In this document: positions 1 to 8,629 of the stretch, in pieces
Layout: every line of letters begins with the position of its first letter
How positions within the stretch are numbered: position 1 is the stretch's first letter
From: CAYWTS01 sp964461265
GTDB lineage: Bacteria; Bacteroidota; Ignavibacteria; Tepidaquicellales; OLB5
NCBI GenBank assembly: GCA_964461265.1
Contig: CAYWTS010000011.1
Location: forward strand, 1-51,126
DNA: 51,126 nucleotides
Direction: 5' to 3'
Made by a program: the position numbers and the translations under genes
Notes under the pieces: generated by a model
Seen by the model: only the letters and a program-made list of their open reading frames with translations
The model's database searches: none
Told to the model about the DNA's origin: nothing

Positions 1-2
1 TT

Positions 3-296
3 GGCATTCCTAAAATTACAGGTGAAGTTCCGGTTAGATTTACTCTTTTTCAAAACTATCCTAATCCGTTTAATTTGTCAACAATTATCAGTTTTCAGTT
101 ATCAGTTTTCAGTCATGTAAAATTAAAAGTGTATAACACCATCGGTCAGGAAATAGCAACACTTGTGAACGAGCCATTAAAACCAGGCACATATGAAGTT
201 GAATGTAACGGAACAAATTTTCCATCCGGGATTTATTATTATGTTCTAACAACAATTGGTTACTCTGAAAGCAGAAAGATGGTATTAATAAAATAA
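3..296 (+). CDS. C-terminal fragment of a T9SS-secreted protein (5' end outside window)
   Basis: The open frame runs in from the left edge (first full codon at position 3) and ends at TAA 294-296, so only about 97 residues are visible. They form a Por/T9SS type A sorting domain: FTLFQNYPNPFN, then KLKVYNTIGQEIATLVNE, LKPGTYEVECNG, FPSGIYYYVL and a terminal RKMVLIK. In this family the domain directs export across the outer membrane and is then removed or used for anchoring. The mature part lies upstream of the window, so its function cannot be read. An internal TTG at 75 is not a plausible start because the domain continues upstream of it in the same frame. The segment between the FN of YPNPFN and VKLKVYN is unusual: it is encoded by two tandem 14-bp units and reads SFQLSVFSH instead of the usual KFDIPKSGF. 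Confidence 0.85.
   Translation, partial: GIPKITGEVPVRFTLFQNYPNPFNLSTIISFQLSVFSHVKLKVYNTIGQEIATLVNEPLKPGTYEVECNGTNFPSGIYYYVLTTIGYSESRKMVLIK
85..112. repeat. Two perfect tandem 14-bp units inside a sorting domain
   Basis: TTATCAGTTTTCAG occurs twice head to tail (85-98 and 99-112) within the coding sequence. It encodes the stretch that normally forms the hairpin between the first two strands of the T9SS domain. Although 28 bp is not a multiple of three, the domain is the same length as in its relatives, so the repeat has replaced sequence there without breaking the frame. Confidence 0.8.
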
Positions 297-360
297 TTAT
301 GTGTTAATCATTAAACCTTCTTTTATTAATAATGTCTAATTATAGTATGGTCTAAGGAGT

Positions 361-1800
361 ATGAAAAAAATAAATCTACTACTTATTTTAATTGTTTTTT
401 TTGAAAATACTCCATTGCCCGGGCAACAGTTTGTAATTCAGGATACTATAGTTTCAGATACAACGTCTTCATTAGAAGATCCGGAATTTGACTGGCTCGG
501 TCACCATATTTGCTGGGCAAATGAAGAAGGAATATGGGTGGCGAGTGTTGATTTTATAACGGGTAATTTCATCCCCTCAAATGGAAAAGGTGTAATGATA
601 GACCCGACACCCTCGTATTATGGAATGACAAGAGTGGCAAATGGACCCGAGTGGGCATTCAGTCAAAATAGTTCTGTATTAATTTACCCCGATTCGATAA
701 ATGCAAATACCATAGCTGTTGGGACTTCGAAAAAAGTGAATAATGTCTGGGTTACTCAAATTCTTCCGAACAGTAACTACAGAATTCCATATTTTGGCTC
801 AATTGATATTAACTATACGCTTGACGGAATAACTTGTGCATCCTACAATCCAAGTAATTGGCAGAGCACAGGAATGAAATTACGCAACAGTTCAAATCAG
901 ACAGAAATTAGTTTACCTCAGTCGCTTAACTCATACCAGGGAGGCCGCTGGATTAATGGGCTATATGGTATATCCCTTGGCAAGGAAAATAATCCACCAT
1001 ACGAAGTTGGTTATTTTGATGTTAACACAAACACATTTAATTCGGTAGCAATACTTCCGAATCCGATTGACCAGACATGGATGTTATATTCTGCTGAGTT
1101 AGGAAGCTTTGTATTATGGTGTGTAGAGAAAAAGCAAGAGAGAGATGAAATTGCATTTTTCAGACAAATTGGAACAAATTGGGTAAAATATGATTCGGTA
1201 TCGTTGCCTACAAACCGTTTAGGAATTTACTCGCCCGAGCACTTTACATGGAATGATAAAGATTACATTTTTATGCTTGCTCAAAAAAGACAGAATCAAC
1301 CCGGTACAGGGCTTTACGAACAGGTTTGGTTAATTAGTATTTCTAAACAAAACAGGCTTATTAGAATGGTATCAGATACTACTAATATAAAAAGGTCTGA
1401 TCCTGAAGTATTTTTTACGGTAAGCGAACCGGTAATTTATTACACGGAAAACAGAGCGGGTAAAAAGATTATTCATAAATGTAATACCGGCTTAGGTTCG
1501 ATAATGAATGTAAATCCTGTCTCAAATAATATCCCTGATAAATTTGAATTATTTCAAAATTTTCCGAATCCTTTTAATCCTGTTACAAAAATAAAATTTG
1601 ATATACCTGAATCAGGATTCATAGAATTGAAGATTTTTGATATAACTGGCAGGGAAGTAAGAACACTTGTAAATACGAACCTGCAACCCGGTAGTTATGA
1701 AGTATTATTCGATGGAAGCGGATTACCAAGCGGAGTGTATTTTTACCTTTTTAAAGCAGGCGGCTATTTTAAATCAAAAAAAATGTTGATGATTAAATAA
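361..1800 (+). CDS. T9SS-secreted protein, paralogue family 1 (propeller-like repeats)
   Basis: A 479-residue exported protein of unrecognised function. It has an N-terminal signal peptide (MKK, hydrophobic run about 5-20) and a C-terminal T9SS sorting domain from about residue 395 (FELFQNFPNPFNP...FDITGREVRTLVN...LPSGVYFY...KKMLMIK). The middle resembles TolB/PD40-type propeller sequence: DPEF near residue 40, then CWANEEGIWVASVD, and an NGPEWAF motif near 95. It shares DPEF, the CW...IW pattern and NGPEW with the product of 7151-8623, so the two are paralogues. The start is ATG with an AAGGAG ribosome site just upstream (354-359). It sits 64 bp behind another T9SS-tailed gene. Its tail DNA is nearly identical to that of 3612-5315 although the bodies are unrelated. 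A surface binding or enzyme role is possible but not shown. Confidence 0.85.
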   Translation: MKKINLLLILIVFFENTPLPGQQFVIQDTIVSDTTSSLEDPEFDWLGHHICWANEEGIWVASVDFITGNFIPSNGKGVMIDPTPSYYGMTRVANGPEWAFSQNSSVLIYPDSINANTIAVGTSKKVNNVWVTQILPNSNYRIPYFGSIDINYTLDGITCASYNPSNWQSTGMKLRNSSNQTEISLPQSLNSYQGGRWINGLYGISLGKENNPPYEVGYFDVNTNTFNSVAILPNPIDQTWMLYSAELGSFVLWCVEKKQERDEIAFFRQIGTNWVKYDSVSLPTNRLGIYSPEHFTWNDKDYIFMLAQKRQNQPGTGLYEQVWLISISKQNRLIRMVSDTTNIKRSDPEVFFTVSEPVIYYTENRAGKKIIHKCNTGLGSIMNVNPVSNNIPDKFELFQNFPNPFNPVTKIKFDIPESGFIELKIFDITGREVRTLVNTNLQPGSYEVLFDGSGLPSGVYFYLFKAGGYFKSKKMLMIK

Positions 1801-1893
1801 TTACTATTACTTATTCAGCCTGCCCCGTTATGTCAGAGAAATCACGATTCTTTTTTATCTGGAATTATTTTAAAACAATATAAAATTATTTTT

Positions 1894-3534
1894 ATGACAT
1901 ACTTTATATATTTTGTTTTTATTCTCGCTGCTTTCAATAATATATATAGCCAGTATAAAGTTGACAGTATGTTATACAACAAAAATTATTTTCCCGGCAC
2001 GTATGATATAAACGGCAGGTATCTGGGGTCAACCGAAACGATGTCAATTGTAGTACATAAGGGAAAATTATTTGCAGGAATGGGCAACTGGATGGATTAT
2101 CCTATTACATCTGAAAGTGAAGGGACACAGGTATTACGGAAAGACACTTACAATTCTCCCTGGGTTGTTGATACTTCACTCGGGCCAGGGTCATTGCGGA
2201 GCGAAGCAATTCTTTCTGTGATTTTTTCAAAAGACTATCAGGGTAATATACTTAATCCGCCCGTTAGTTTACTTGTCGGAGGTTTCAGCGATATTCAACC
2301 ACCGCGTATTGTTAACATCTGGGTAAGAAATGACACCACAGGGAAATGGATTGCAAATGCGGCCTATGTGCTTCCGACGGGTAGTGCGGCTATCCGATGC
2401 TTTAAAATCCATACCGATAAAGTAACTTTGAAACAATGGCTTTTCTGCGGTGTGGCAGAAGGAAATATTATAAAAGCGGGATTTAATCCGAATTCACCCG
2501 GTTTTTTATACATTGATACTGCTAAGGAATTGAGAAATTTAGGAAGGGTTATGGCGATGACGGTTTGCAATAATGATTTATATGCAGCGGCAGGATTGGA
2601 TATAATAGGAACAGATACTATTGGCGGCTTATACAGAAGAATAGATGGCGTCAATCCTATCTGGCAATTGGTTTACAGGTGGCCATACATACCTTCAGCA
2701 CATGGCGATGAAAATAATATTATGAGAGGCATTACTACCATTCCAGACCCTTTGGCAAGCAACAATGAAGTAATCATAGGAACAAGGTCAAATCCGGGGA
2801 TTATACAGATAATACAACCGTTTAACAACCATAATGTTTATACTGAATTAAATGTGAAATCTTTTTTAGGAATGGTATGGGGTGTTAATTATACAGGTCC
2901 TTCATTAACAGCTTATAATTATTTCGAACCTGATACAATAAATAACCAGAAAGTATGGTGGGTAAGTCTCGGAGCAATACATCCAAACGGAAATGTACAT
3001 CCATATAACGGCTCATATTTTTTATTAAGATACCAAAACGGGACATACAAATACGGACATATATATGACAATAATTATCCTGTACCGAACGGTCAGAGTT
3101 TAAGAGCTACCAGAACTATTTGTAAATCTCCTTTTCAGCAGGATTCAAATAAGGTTTATTATTTCGGCGGTTATGATTGTGCAAATGATACTTCAAACAA
3201 TACAAGCTGGATATATAAGGGACGTTTTGTTAATACATTGAGTATTATTATTAAAACAAATACAATACCGGGGAAGTATTCTCTTGAACAGAATTACCCG
3301 AATCCGTTTAATCCTATCACAAAGATTAAGTTCGGCATACCTGAAAATATTTATACAAAAATAACATTATACGATTTACTTGGAAGAGAATTGCAAACTT
3401 TACTTGACGGAAATATCGATGCAGGAAGTTATGAAATTGTATTCGACGGCAGCAAATATCCAAGCGGTATTTATTATTATACTATGAAGTGTTCAAAATA
3501 TCATTCAACAAAGAAGATGATTTTAATAAAATAA
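1894..3534 (+). CDS. T9SS-secreted protein, paralogue family 2 (copy 1 of 3)
   Basis: A 546-residue exported protein, first of three tandem paralogues (with 3612 and 5490). Residues 1-19 are a signal peptide ending IYSQ. The mature part shares with its siblings an N-terminal block FPGTYDINGRYLGSTETMS followed by KGKLFAGMGNW, a central block GGLYRRIDGVNPIWQLVY, and a C-terminal block TRTICKSPFQQDSNKVYYF that ends in NTSWIYKG. The repeated aromatic 'YxxG / WxxK' strands suggest an all-beta, perhaps propeller, fold. The T9SS domain begins near residue 460 (YSLEQNYPNPFNP...LGRELQTLL...YPSGIYYY...KKMILIK). I do not recognise a catalytic motif. All genes from 1 to 10033 face the same way with short gaps, suggesting co-transcription or a tandem expansion. 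Confidence 0.85.
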   Translation: MTYFIYFVFILAAFNNIYSQYKVDSMLYNKNYFPGTYDINGRYLGSTETMSIVVHKGKLFAGMGNWMDYPITSESEGTQVLRKDTYNSPWVVDTSLGPGSLRSEAILSVIFSKDYQGNILNPPVSLLVGGFSDIQPPRIVNIWVRNDTTGKWIANAAYVLPTGSAAIRCFKIHTDKVTLKQWLFCGVAEGNIIKAGFNPNSPGFLYIDTAKELRNLGRVMAMTVCNNDLYAAAGLDIIGTDTIGGLYRRIDGVNPIWQLVYRWPYIPSAHGDENNIMRGITTIPDPLASNNEVIIGTRSNPGIIQIIQPFNNHNVYTELNVKSFLGMVWGVNYTGPSLTAYNYFEPDTINNQKVWWVSLGAIHPNGNVHPYNGSYFLLRYQNGTYKYGHIYDNNYPVPNGQSLRATRTICKSPFQQDSNKVYYFGGYDCANDTSNNTSWIYKGRFVNTLSIIIKTNTIPGKYSLEQNYPNPFNPITKIKFGIPENIYTKITLYDLLGRELQTLLDGNIDAGSYEIVFDGSKYPSGIYYYTMKCSKYHSTKKMILIK

Positions 3535-3611
3535 ATTGTGCTTAATTCGAAAAAATCAAGTATGATATCGAATTATGGAAAACTATTTTTTAATCTAACT
3601 TAAAAAGTATA

Positions 3612-5315
3612 ATGAAAAAATTCTCTTTACTTTTGTTCTCGTTAATTATTTTGAGCAACATATTTTTTTTAAAACATAATTCTTATGATTCCAATTCATA
3701 CGGGGTTTCCAGTGTGGTGCCGCCGCCGAATTTAGAAATAAAGCATTATAGATTTTTTACAGATTATACTGCTGGTAGGTATGACGAAAACGGGTTTTTT
3801 ATGGGCGGGACAGAGGCGATGTCTCTTGCAGGTTTTTTTAATAAATTATATGTAGGTATTGGATTCGCAAATGATGTGCCCGGCAGTGACCCAAAGCCGG
3901 GTGCTCAAATTTTAGTTAAAGAAATTCATAATGGTAACTGGAAAGTTGAAAAACAATTTGATACTTCATATTTAAGGGTTGAGTGCTTAAAAAAAATTGT
4001 AATTGAAAAAGATATAAATGGGAATCCGGTTATTCCCCCTAAAAATTTATTACTTGCCGCTCCATCAGGATTGTATTCACCCGATATTCCATGGACAAAT
4101 CTTTGGTTTAAAGAGGAAAACAGTAATAACTGGATTGAAAATAAAATAGTATTAAGATATTTAGGTGTGAGAGCTGCAATAATTTATACTGACAAAGTTA
4201 CCGGTATGCAGCACTTATTTGCAGGATTAAACGTAGGAGCAATATACCGTGGCACTTATGACCCTCAAAAACCTGATTATTTTGTCTGGGGACCAACATC
4301 CGAAATATATAATGTAGGCAGAGTTCTTAGTTTTACTGAGTGTAATGGTAATCTTTATGTTTCTACAGAGTTAAAAGATACCTTATTACCACTTAAAGGG
4401 GGTGTTTATAAACGCATTGACGGATTGAATCCGATATGGCAAAAAGTATATGAAGTACCTCATTTTGTTCCCTCTATTCCACAATCAGGATATATTAGAG
4501 GTCTTACAACAATTATCGATCCGTTAAATAATTTGAAACAATTAATAATTCTTGGGCTTGAATATAAAGGGTTGTTCGTAACTTTAGATCCGGGCAACAA
4601 TCATAAAGCAAAAACAGATATTGATTTAATGCAATATTTTAATAACCAGTGGAACGATAGTTTATTGAATACACAGGGTGTAGGTGCAGTATATAACAGA
4701 TTTACCCCGTATTTTGACCATGCCACACAATCACAGGTTTGGCTTGCAGGAGTATGGGCGCAAAAGAAAGGATTCCCCAACAACAATTTGAATGGTTCAT
4801 ATTTCGTACAACGTGATTTATATGGTAATTATAAATGGTGTTATATTTATGATTATAATAATCCGTTACCTCCAAATAAATTTTTAACTGCAACGCGTGA
4901 TATCGAGATTTCACCGTTTACGCAGGACAGCAACAAAGTATTGTATTTTTGCGGTTTTGATGCCGGGATTGGTCCAAGTCATAACACTGCATGGGTATAC
5001 AAAGGAGTTTACTTTAATCCTCCAATAGGTATTAAAGAAAATAATCAATCCGTTAAATTTCAATTATTTCAAAATAATCCTAATCCGTTCAATCCTTTCA
5101 CAAAAATAAAATTTGATATACCTAAATCAGGATTCACAGAATTGAAGGTTTTTGATATAACGGGCAGGGAAGTAAAAACACTTGTAAATACGAACCTGCA
5201 ACCCGGAAGTTATGAAGTTCAATTTGATGGAAGCATTTTATCAAGCGGTGTGTATTTTTACAGATTAACAGCGAGAAAGTTTACAGAAACGAAGGTAATG
5301 GTTTTAATAAAATAA
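3612..5315 (+). CDS. T9SS-secreted protein, paralogue family 2 (copy 2 of 3)
   Basis: A 567-residue exported protein and sibling of 1894 and 5490. It has a signal peptide (MKKFSLLLFSLIILSNIFFL) and the family blocks TAGRYDENGFFMGGTEAMS, KLYVGIGFANDVPGSDPKP, GGVYKRIDGLNPIWQKVYE and, near residue 460, SPFTQDSNKVLYFCGFDAG then NTAWVYKG. The tail is a complete T9SS domain ending KVMVLIK. The TAA stop (5313-5315) is the last three bases of the 8-bp duplication flanking the MITE-like element, which begins at the very next base. Before that insertion the next gene's ATG would have been only 11 bp from this stop, so these two were probably adjacent operon genes. Function unknown; no catalytic signature seen. 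Confidence 0.85.
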   Translation: MKKFSLLLFSLIILSNIFFLKHNSYDSNSYGVSSVVPPPNLEIKHYRFFTDYTAGRYDENGFFMGGTEAMSLAGFFNKLYVGIGFANDVPGSDPKPGAQILVKEIHNGNWKVEKQFDTSYLRVECLKKIVIEKDINGNPVIPPKNLLLAAPSGLYSPDIPWTNLWFKEENSNNWIENKIVLRYLGVRAAIIYTDKVTGMQHLFAGLNVGAIYRGTYDPQKPDYFVWGPTSEIYNVGRVLSFTECNGNLYVSTELKDTLLPLKGGVYKRIDGLNPIWQKVYEVPHFVPSIPQSGYIRGLTTIIDPLNNLKQLIILGLEYKGLFVTLDPGNNHKAKTDIDLMQYFNNQWNDSLLNTQGVGAVYNRFTPYFDHATQSQVWLAGVWAQKKGFPNNNLNGSYFVQRDLYGNYKWCYIYDYNNPLPPNKFLTATRDIEISPFTQDSNKVLYFCGFDAGIGPSHNTAWVYKGVYFNPPIGIKENNQSVKFQLFQNNPNPFNPFTKIKFDIPKSGFTELKVFDITGREVKTLVNTNLQPGSYEVQFDGSILSSGVYFYRLTARKFTETKVMVLIK

Positions 5316-5470
5316 CTGAAGTTACGCAAACCATTCCCGCGAAAGCGGGAATCTACAAAATTATATCGCTCCTACGGAGCTAAATTGTTGATTATTAATG
5401 TTTACTATAAATATTCCGCTCCTAACGGAGCTAAAAGAAATGACATATTTATCATTTTGCGTAACTTCAG
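5316..5470. mobile_element. 155-bp MITE-like element, copy 1
   Basis: A 155-bp segment bounded by perfect 15-bp terminal inverted repeats (CTGAAGTTACGCAAA at the left, its complement at the right). It is flanked by an 8-bp direct repeat TAAAATAA (5308-5315 and 5471-5478). It encodes no protein of its own and contains smaller hairpins: ATTCCCGCGAAAGCGGGAAT, CGCTCCTACGGAGC and CCGCTCCTAACGGAGC. The reverse complement of 12676-12830 matches it at every one of the 155 positions. These are the marks of a non-autonomous transposable element (MITE) that moved recently. The transposase family is not identifiable from the window. Confidence 0.88.
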
Positions 5471-5489
5471 TAAAATAAATAAAAAAAAT

Positions 5490-7139
5490 ATGAGGATTCT
5501 TTTTATTAATATATTATTATTTTTCGCTTTAATAATTCCTGATTCAATATATTCCCAAAATCAGGTTGATTATTTCAAGTTTTATAAAAATTATTTTCCG
5601 GGTACTTATGATGTAAATAATAAATATATGGGCGGGACAGATATTATGTACATCACATCTCATAAAGGAAAATTATATGCAGGAAACAGTTACTGGAACG
5701 ACAACCCGGGTCCGGACCCTTCCCCGGGACCTCAAATACTAATTAAAGAATCTTCTTCATCAAATTGGAAAGTTGACACAAGTACAGGGACCGGTTATCT
5801 AAGAACGGATGCATTATACTCATTTATATTTAAAGTTGACAAAAATGGCGTTCTGCTTCCAAGACCCGATACATTATTAATAGCGAGTTTTAGTGATATC
5901 AGTTCACCGTATCAGATTTCTGTATGGAGCAGAAATGACAGCACCTGCAAATGGACAAAAATGACGCTTTATAATAACAGCGGTACGGAGACAAGTTACA
6001 TTAGACACATAGCTTTTTACAAGGACAAAATTACAGGAATAGAGCATCTTTTTGCTGCGAGTCCCACTGCTGTTTTTCGTGGTGCATATAATGTTTTAGT
6101 CCCGGGAAAAATTGAATGGCAGGCAATAGAAATTCATGGTCCGCAGAGAATGCTTTCACATTCTGTTTTTAATGGCGATTTATATATTGCTTTTGCATCT
6201 GACGGGAATCCTACCAATAATTGGGGGGGAATTTTTAAAAGGATAGACGGCTATACACCTTCATGGCAGTTTATTTATGAATGGCCTGATACCGGCGCAA
6301 CAGGACTCGGGAAAAATCTTAGGGGTATGACAACAGTGTTAACTCCTAATAATTTAAATCAAAAAATACTCTGGGGTATTGCAGAAAACCTGAGAAGTGC
6401 AATATTGATTGACCCTGCTACAGCAAGCGCTGTTATAGAGAATAATTTTGAAAATTATTTTGATAATGTATGGGGCATCAACTCGTCATTTTATTATGGA
6501 GCTTATAATAATACACTATTATTTTTAGATCCTCAAAACGGTGATACTGCATTATTATACGGTATCTGGGCTCGGCACTCTTCAGGCTTTGGGACACCTC
6601 TCAGAAATAATTCCTGGTATATGATAAGATACAAGAACAGCGTCTATAAATATGGACAGGTAATTGATTCGGCATATTTAATTCCTGCTACCCCAGGTTT
6701 ACAGGCAACAAGAACAATTTGTAAATCTCCGTTTCCGGATGAACCTACGGTATATTACTTTGGAGGATTTGATGCCGGGGGTCAAAATCCAATATATCAT
6801 AACACAGCATGGTTGTATAAGGGTGTTTTAAGAACCTACTTAATTTCAATTAAACCTGTAAATAATATTATTCCTGAAAAATTTGAATTATTTCAGAATT
6901 ACCCGAATCCGTTTAACTCAGTTACAAGTATAAAGTTTAAAGTTGCAAGTCAAAAGTTTGTAAAGTTAGTTGTATTTGATTTGCTTGGAAGGGAAGTGAA
7001 AACCCTTGTAAATGAGGAGTTACAGCCGGGAGAGTACAGCGTCAGATTCGATGAGGCGAGTTTACAGAGCGGAGTGTATTTTTGCAAGTTAGTCTCAGTA
7101 AATTTCACTGATGTAAAAAAACTTATTTTAATAAAATAA
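5490..7139 (+). CDS. T9SS-secreted protein, paralogue family 2 (copy 3 of 3)
   Basis: A 549-residue exported protein. I place the start at ATG 5490 because MRILFINILLFFALIIPDSIYSQ is a proper signal peptide. The frame stays open upstream to 5385, but that extension is translated MITE sequence and cannot be original coding. The family blocks are FPGTYDVNNKYMGGTDIMY, KGKLYAGNSYWNDNPGPDP, GGIFKRIDGYTPSWQFIYEW, TRTICKSPFPDEPTVYYF and NTAWLYKG. They are followed by a T9SS domain (FELFQNYPNPFNS...LLGREVKTLVNEELQPGEY...KKLILIK). The MITE lies between this gene and its upstream sibling, so it may now depend on read-through or on a promoter in or near the element. Biochemical role unknown. Confidence 0.85.
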   Translation: MRILFINILLFFALIIPDSIYSQNQVDYFKFYKNYFPGTYDVNNKYMGGTDIMYITSHKGKLYAGNSYWNDNPGPDPSPGPQILIKESSSSNWKVDTSTGTGYLRTDALYSFIFKVDKNGVLLPRPDTLLIASFSDISSPYQISVWSRNDSTCKWTKMTLYNNSGTETSYIRHIAFYKDKITGIEHLFAASPTAVFRGAYNVLVPGKIEWQAIEIHGPQRMLSHSVFNGDLYIAFASDGNPTNNWGGIFKRIDGYTPSWQFIYEWPDTGATGLGKNLRGMTTVLTPNNLNQKILWGIAENLRSAILIDPATASAVIENNFENYFDNVWGINSSFYYGAYNNTLLFLDPQNGDTALLYGIWARHSSGFGTPLRNNSWYMIRYKNSVYKYGQVIDSAYLIPATPGLQATRTICKSPFPDEPTVYYFGGFDAGGQNPIYHNTAWLYKGVLRTYLISIKPVNNIIPEKFELFQNYPNPFNSVTSIKFKVASQKFVKLVVFDLLGREVKTLVNEELQPGEYSVRFDEASLQSGVYFCKLVSVNFTDVKKLILIK

Positions 7140-7150
7140 TCTTTTGACTT

Positions 7151-8623
7151 ATGAAAAAATTTTTAATTATTTATTTATTATTATTTTGTTCAGTCAATTT
7201 GAAATCACAATTCATTATTGATGATGTTCAGGTTGGAACTTCACAATACCGTTATCTTGACCCTGAATTTGTCGACGGGTTCAGCAAGGTATGCTGGATT
7301 GATCTTAATAATAAAATATGGGCAGGAAATTTAGATCCGTTAACGGGATTGTTTTTTTCGGTGCACGGACTTGACTTGCTTATTGACAGCAATGTAGTCC
7401 CGATTGACAGTGCCTTTATAAATGGACCTGAATGGGGAGCGGATTTCGAAGGACCTGCTGTTTTTTACACAAAAAGAGACAGTCTGGGTATAAGGCACGT
7501 ATGGAGGGCAATTACAACTCCAATTCTTTATAAAACTAAACTTACTTCAGGTAATCAGCATCATATTCACTGGCAGGGTACAATTTCTTCCTTAAGTTCG
7601 TTTATTAATATATTTTTACTTCGGTATGACCCTCAACCGTCACTTTATTGGTGCAACGAAAACAATATAGTTTATACTAATCCAATAACAAATCATTACT
7701 GGGGTTCGGGTAATATGGGAAACGGGGGACCGAGGTTTATATTGGGAACAGATTATTTTGTTTACTCAAGGTCTGTAAATTCGAACAAGATTGAAATTGT
7801 GAGGGTAAACACTCTTAATAACACATTCAGATATATCACAAACGATAATATACCAAAGGTTGATGTTTTCGGATTCATTTCCGCCGAATATAACAATCAA
7901 ATCTGTTATGCAGCAAGGATTTCCGATACAACCATAGGAGTTTACAGATTTGTACAGCCCACCGATACTTTTGCCACAAGGTTTGCAACATTAAGAATAC
8001 CAGTAAATGACCCGCACAAATATCTCTTCTCAATGGAAGCGGTTCAGCCAAGCATTCAGGGAACTACATATTTTGCGGTTCTCGGAAATCTAACGAACAA
8101 TCCTCAAAGCCCGATTGACGGTTCAATGTGGATACTTGGGTTGGGACTTGATTCGAATAACAGGTTTGCAAGGAGAGTTGATGAAGGGGCTGTCAGTGGA
8201 TTATACAGATTAAGAAATGAACCAGAACCAATGATAGGTCAAAATGAATTGTTCCTTTATTATAATGTGCAAATCAGCGGTGTTGGCCAGCTCAGAAGAT
8301 GTAGAACGGGGATTTTCTTAAATCCTGTTAAAATAACAACAATATCAAATGATACACCTGATAAATATTTACTTTATCAAAACTATCCCAATCCGTTTAA
8401 TCCTTCAACAAACATAAAATATCAATTAACAAGTAGCAATATTGTAACACTAAAAGTGTTTGATATTAATGGAAAGGAAATTGTAACACTTGTAAACGAA
8501 AAACAATCACCGGGTACTTACAGCGTCGACTGGGATGCTTCACAATATCCGAGCGGAGTTTATTTTTATACACTTATTACAAACACTTTTACCGAGACTC
8601 GGAAAATGACACTTATTAAATAA
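7151..8623 (+). CDS. T9SS-secreted protein, paralogue family 1
   Basis: A 490-residue exported protein, paralogous to 361-1800. The signal peptide is MKKFLIIYLLLFCSVNLKSQ. Shared family features are YLDPEFVDGFSKVCWID, IWAGNLDPLTGLF, then INGPEWGADFEGPAVFYT, and a tail-proximal block (NELFLYYN...RRCRTG) that aligns with PVIYYTEN...HKCNTG of the paralogue. The DPEF...VCW spacing recalls PD40/TolB-type propeller blades; that is an inference. The T9SS domain starts near residue 405 (YLLYQNYPNPFNPSTNIKY...FDINGKEIVTLVNE...YPSGVYFYTL...RKMTLIK). It starts 11 bp after the stop of 5490-7139, consistent with one transcript. Confidence 0.85.
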   Translation: MKKFLIIYLLLFCSVNLKSQFIIDDVQVGTSQYRYLDPEFVDGFSKVCWIDLNNKIWAGNLDPLTGLFFSVHGLDLLIDSNVVPIDSAFINGPEWGADFEGPAVFYTKRDSLGIRHVWRAITTPILYKTKLTSGNQHHIHWQGTISSLSSFINIFLLRYDPQPSLYWCNENNIVYTNPITNHYWGSGNMGNGGPRFILGTDYFVYSRSVNSNKIEIVRVNTLNNTFRYITNDNIPKVDVFGFISAEYNNQICYAARISDTTIGVYRFVQPTDTFATRFATLRIPVNDPHKYLFSMEAVQPSIQGTTYFAVLGNLTNNPQSPIDGSMWILGLGLDSNNRFARRVDEGAVSGLYRLRNEPEPMIGQNELFLYYNVQISGVGQLRRCRTGIFLNPVKITTISNDTPDKYLLYQNYPNPFNPSTNIKYQLTSSNIVTLKVFDINGKEIVTLVNEKQSPGTYSVDWDASQYPSGVYFYTLITNTFTETRKMTLIK

Positions 8624-8629
8624 TAATAG

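Noticed and set aside
5316..5470. CRISPR-like or riboswitch structure in the hairpin-rich gap
   Set aside because: There are no repeated spacer units, and the inverted ends, direct flanking repeats and second identical copy show that it is a transposable element.
5385..5489. N-terminal extension of the third family-2 gene
   Set aside because: The frame is open, but the extension is translated MITE sequence and precedes a proper signal peptide starting at ATG 5490.
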